A DNA stretch of 64,000 nt. It comes from Opitutia bacterium. GTDB taxonomy: Bacteria > Verrucomicrobiota > Verrucomicrobiia > Opitutales > Opitutaceae. The notes beneath the pieces are model-generated. The model saw only the letters and a program-made list of their open reading frames with translations. It searched no databases and was not told where the DNA came from. This document shows, in pieces, positions 61,555-64,000 of this stretch. Both the position numbers and the translations under genes were made by a program. Every line of letters begins with the position of its first letter. Positions within the stretch are counted from its first letter, which is position 1. The stretch lies in NCBI GenBank assembly GCA_016187945.1, contig JACPIT010000011.1:62001-126000 (forward strand), written 5' to 3'.

Positions 61555-63642
61555 ATGAAAATCCGTCCGTCCTGTAACGGCTCCTTGTTAGCCCTGGCCG
61601 CGCTGAGCGCCGCCACCTTGCTCCGCGCGCAATTCGTCACCGACGGCGACGTCGTGAAACTCGACGACTTCACGGTCGAGAGCGAACGCGGCGTCTCCTA
61701 CGCTCCGCCCCCCACGAGCTTCGCCGGCAAAAGCGCCGTGCCGCTCGAGCAAAACCCGCAAAGCATCGCCATCGTGCCCGAGGCGCTGCTCGCCGACTGG
61801 CGTCCGCTCAAACTCGAAGACGCCCTCGTCGGCGTGGCCGGCGTCGCCGCCGGCGGCTACTACGACGACTGGGATTACCTCCGCATCCGCGGCTTCGACG
61901 TCACGCCGAACGACACCTACGTCGACGGCCTGCGCTCGGGCGCGGGCTGGGTCGCGATGAACATCGAGACGTTCGGCGTCGAGCGCATCGAAGTCCTCAA
62001 AGGCCCCGCCGCTCTCTACGGCTCGGGCTCGGTCGGCGGCCTCGTGAACCTCGTGAGCAAGCGCCCGCGCGCGGAAAAATTCACCGCGCTCGAACTCAGC
62101 GTCGGCTCCGAAGGCTTCGTCGAGAGCACGCTCGATTTCAACCGCCCGCTCGACGCGCAGCAGCACGTGCTCTTCCGCCTCGTCGCGCTCGCCCGCGATC
62201 GCAACTCGAACATCGATTACGTCGGCAGCCGCCGCGTGCACGTCGCGCCCTCGCTCTCCTGGCGCGCGAGCCCGCGCACGACCGTGACGCTGCTCGGCAG
62301 TTACCACGAAAGCCAGGGCACGCTCGCCTGGCCGCTGCCCGCGGAGGGCACCGTGCTGCCCAACCCGAACGGTCACCTCTCCTCCGATCTCAACATCGGC
62401 GCTCCCGACGCCAACGCCACCGTCGAGCGCACCAAGAAAGCCGGCTGGGAAATCACGCACGAGTTCAACGACCGCATCACGCTCACGCAGGCGCTGCGCT
62501 TCGAGGATTACTACAACCTCGGCGACCATTTCCTCTACCCCGGCTATCTCGACGCCGACAAACGCACGCTCTACCGCTACTGGTGGAGCTGGGACGAAAC
62601 CGCCGAGGCCGTCGTCGCCGATACCCGACTCTCCGCCCGCTTCGGTCGCGCAGGTCTCCAGCACGACGTCACCGCCGGCGTCGACTACTACCGGCGCGAG
62701 CACCACGGCGATTTTTCCTACAATTGGACCGACGGCGTGCCGCTCGACCTCTTCGCGCCCGTCTACGGCGCCACGCTCCCGCCCGCGGCCGACGCTTACA
62801 GTTCCGACGAACGCACCCGCCTCACCGGCGTCTACGCGCAGGACCATCTCTCCCTCGCGCACGGCGTCACGCTCACCGTCGGCGGCCGCTACGACTTCGC
62901 GAAAGTCGACGCCGATCACGAGCAAGCCTTCACCGGCCGCGCCGGGGCGACGTGGGAATTCCGTCCGGGGCTGACCGCCTATGCGAGCTACAGCGAGGCG
63001 TTCAACGTTCAGGCGGGCGCCACGACCGCCGGCGATCCACTCGCACCCGAGACGGGCAACAACCTCGAAGCCGGCCTGCGCAGCCATTTCCTCGACGGCC
63101 GGCTCAACACCACGCTCGCCGTCTACGAGATCACGCGCCGCAACCTCGCCACCGCCGACCTCGCCCATCCCGGCTACTTCCTCACGACCGGCGAGCAACG
63201 CAGCCGCGGCGTCGAACTCGATGCGCGTTTCGTTCCTGTCAAAGGATGGGAGCTCCTCGGCGCCTACGCCTACACCGACACTGCCATCACCGCGGACAAC
63301 TCGATCCCCGTCGGCGCGCGCATCGCCGGCGTGCCGCTGCACACCTTCAACGCGTGGACGAAGCACACGCTCCAAAGCGGGCGCCTCCGCGGCTTCGGCG
63401 TCGGGCTCGGCGCCAGCTACACCAGCGCGCAGGACGGCGACCGCACTTACACGGTGAACTTCCAACTGCCGGGCTACGTGCTGTGGCGCGCCGCGCTTTA
63501 CTACGACCGCGGACCGTTCCGCGCCCAGTTGAACGTCACGAACCTCTTCGACCGCGAGCACTACGTCGGCGCCTACGACGCGCTCTACGTCGGCCCCGGC
63601 GCCCCGCGCACGCTGCGCCTAACGCTCGGCTGGAAATTCTGA
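61555..63642 (+). CDS. TonB-dependent siderophore receptor
   Basis: A 695-residue protein with a signal peptide (CNGSLLALAALSAATLLRAQ). The box is DVVKLDDFTVESERGVSYAP. Plug motifs are PLEQNPQSIAIVPEALLADW, DYLRIRGFDVTPNDTYVDGL and VERIEVLKGPAALYGSGSVG, with GLVNLVSKRPRAE. The barrel ends GPGAPRTLRLTLGWKF. The order and wording of plug motifs (NPQSIAIV, RGF...TYVDGL) is that of ferrisiderophore receptors. The PepSY gene downstream is typical. The ATG at 61555 gives the signal peptide. Confidence 0.93.
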   Translation: MKIRPSCNGSLLALAALSAATLLRAQFVTDGDVVKLDDFTVESERGVSYAPPPTSFAGKSAVPLEQNPQSIAIVPEALLADWRPLKLEDALVGVAGVAAGGYYDDWDYLRIRGFDVTPNDTYVDGLRSGAGWVAMNIETFGVERIEVLKGPAALYGSGSVGGLVNLVSKRPRAEKFTALELSVGSEGFVESTLDFNRPLDAQQHVLFRLVALARDRNSNIDYVGSRRVHVAPSLSWRASPRTTVTLLGSYHESQGTLAWPLPAEGTVLPNPNGHLSSDLNIGAPDANATVERTKKAGWEITHEFNDRITLTQALRFEDYYNLGDHFLYPGYLDADKRTLYRYWWSWDETAEAVVADTRLSARFGRAGLQHDVTAGVDYYRREHHGDFSYNWTDGVPLDLFAPVYGATLPPAADAYSSDERTRLTGVYAQDHLSLAHGVTLTVGGRYDFAKVDADHEQAFTGRAGATWEFRPGLTAYASYSEAFNVQAGATTAGDPLAPETGNNLEAGLRSHFLDGRLNTTLAVYEITRRNLATADLAHPGYFLTTGEQRSRGVELDARFVPVKGWELLGAYAYTDTAITADNSIPVGARIAGVPLHTFNAWTKHTLQSGRLRGFGVGLGASYTSAQDGDRTYTVNFQLPGYVLWRAALYYDRGPFRAQLNVTNLFDREHYVGAYDALYVGPGAPRTLRLTLGWKF

Positions 63643-63651
63643 CGTCGCCTC

Positions 63652-63717
63652 GAGGTGGAGCGCGTTGACCCCAACGCGCTCGGGCGAGAACGCGTTGGGG
63701 TCAACGCGTTCCACCTC
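63652..63717. repeat. REPIN-like element, family F
   Basis: gaggtggagcgcgttgaccc with caacgcgctc and the mirrored gagaacgcgttggggtcaac with gcgttccacctc form two hairpins and also pair with each other over their full length. It lies between the receptor and PepSY genes. Compare 49859-49942. Confidence 0.7.
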
Positions 63718-63765
63718 CGGCCGACCGCCTTCGTCACCTTCACTCTCACTTTCCTCCGCCCTCCG

Positions 63766-64000
63766 ATGCGCAAACGCCTCTGGCAACTCCACTCCTGGCT
63801 CGGCCTCATCGCCGGGCTGGGCCTGCTCGTCATCGGCCTCACCGGCAGCGTGCTGGTCTTCCGCACCGAAGTGGAAGCGCTGGCGCATCCCGCGCTCACG
63901 CACGTCGCGCCCGCGCCGGCTGGCCGGCTCGCGTTCGACGCGTTGCTCGCCTCGGCGCAGCGCCAGCTCCCGCGCCACGAGATCGTCGGCTGGGTCGTCT
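63766..64000 (+). CDS. PepSY-associated membrane protein, N-terminal part, cut by window edge
   Basis: The first 78 residues are MRKRLWQLHSWLGLIAGLGL then LVIGLTGSVLVFRTEVEALA. This is the first helix of PepSY-TM proteins, followed by the start of the periplasmic PepSY domain (GRLAFDALLASAQRQLPRHE). These inner-membrane proteins commonly accompany siderophore receptors and some reduce or help release iron. It follows the TonB receptor by 123 bp, with a REPIN between. The intact family length cannot be checked. Confidence 0.85.
   Translation, partial: MRKRLWQLHSWLGLIAGLGLLVIGLTGSVLVFRTEVEALAHPALTHVAPAPAGRLAFDALLASAQRQLPRHEIVGWVV

Overview
The window looks like a chromosome segment of a free-living Verrucomicrobiota bacterium, most likely in the Opitutaceae. 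This is inferred from the very high G+C, from TonB-dependent receptors whose mature N-termini carry the VVKLDDFTV / VKLGEFKVTT type of box, from a TIGR03790-type secreted protein, and from intergenic spacers packed with inverted repeats. No rRNA or tRNA gene, CRISPR array, integrase or transposase was found.

Layout. 1-381: 5' end of an S9 peptidase (minus strand). 767-1099: DUF4286 protein. 1289-9937: an accessory cassette on the plus strand, made of a SLOG-like protein with four membrane segments, a patatin-like phospholipase, a small secreted ORF, an ankyrin-subtilase with a TPR tail and an unusual active site, and a 1068-residue membrane protein. This is the best candidate for an undescribed conflict or signalling system. 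10405-12576: a TonB receptor behind a TPP riboswitch, pointing to thiamin uptake. 13051-19306: MarR regulator plus a complete RND efflux set (adaptor, pump, outer-membrane channel). 19675-20607: LysR regulator. 21175-24289: dicarboxylate/glutamate symporter and secreted gamma-glutamyltransferase. 24699-28758: secreted alpha/beta hydrolase and large TonB receptor. 28951-31953: convergent response regulator and TPR histidine kinase. 32506-33258: SIMPL protein. 33487-34677: lysine 2,3-aminomutase. 35024-43111: kdpABCDE potassium uptake and sensing. 43247-44923: adenine deaminase. 45014-45664: ClpP. 45872-47512: TIGR03790 protein. 47605-48440: fluoride riboswitch, crcB and a DUF190 gene. 48673-55961: a minus-strand run of core genes (aroB, an unknown gene, lpxA, pdxA, an IscA-type gene, infC, amidase, S1/P1-like nuclease). 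56134-64000: three TonB receptors with a broken and an intact (window-truncated) PepSY membrane gene, typical of siderophore or metal uptake.

The spacers are remarkable. Nearly every gap holds short hairpins beginning with GTAG, usually as an inverted pair ending in CTAC. Several unrelated stem sequences share this layout, which is that of REP/REPIN elements mobilised by RAYT transposases in other bacteria. Other palindromes recur as well. One lies in frame inside the adenine deaminase gene, and its near-identical relative lies in a spacer 33 kb away.

Start codons were chosen from signal peptides, conserved N-termini and, in one case, a riboswitch that excludes an upstream start. Functions come from recognisable motifs read by eye; no database search was possible.
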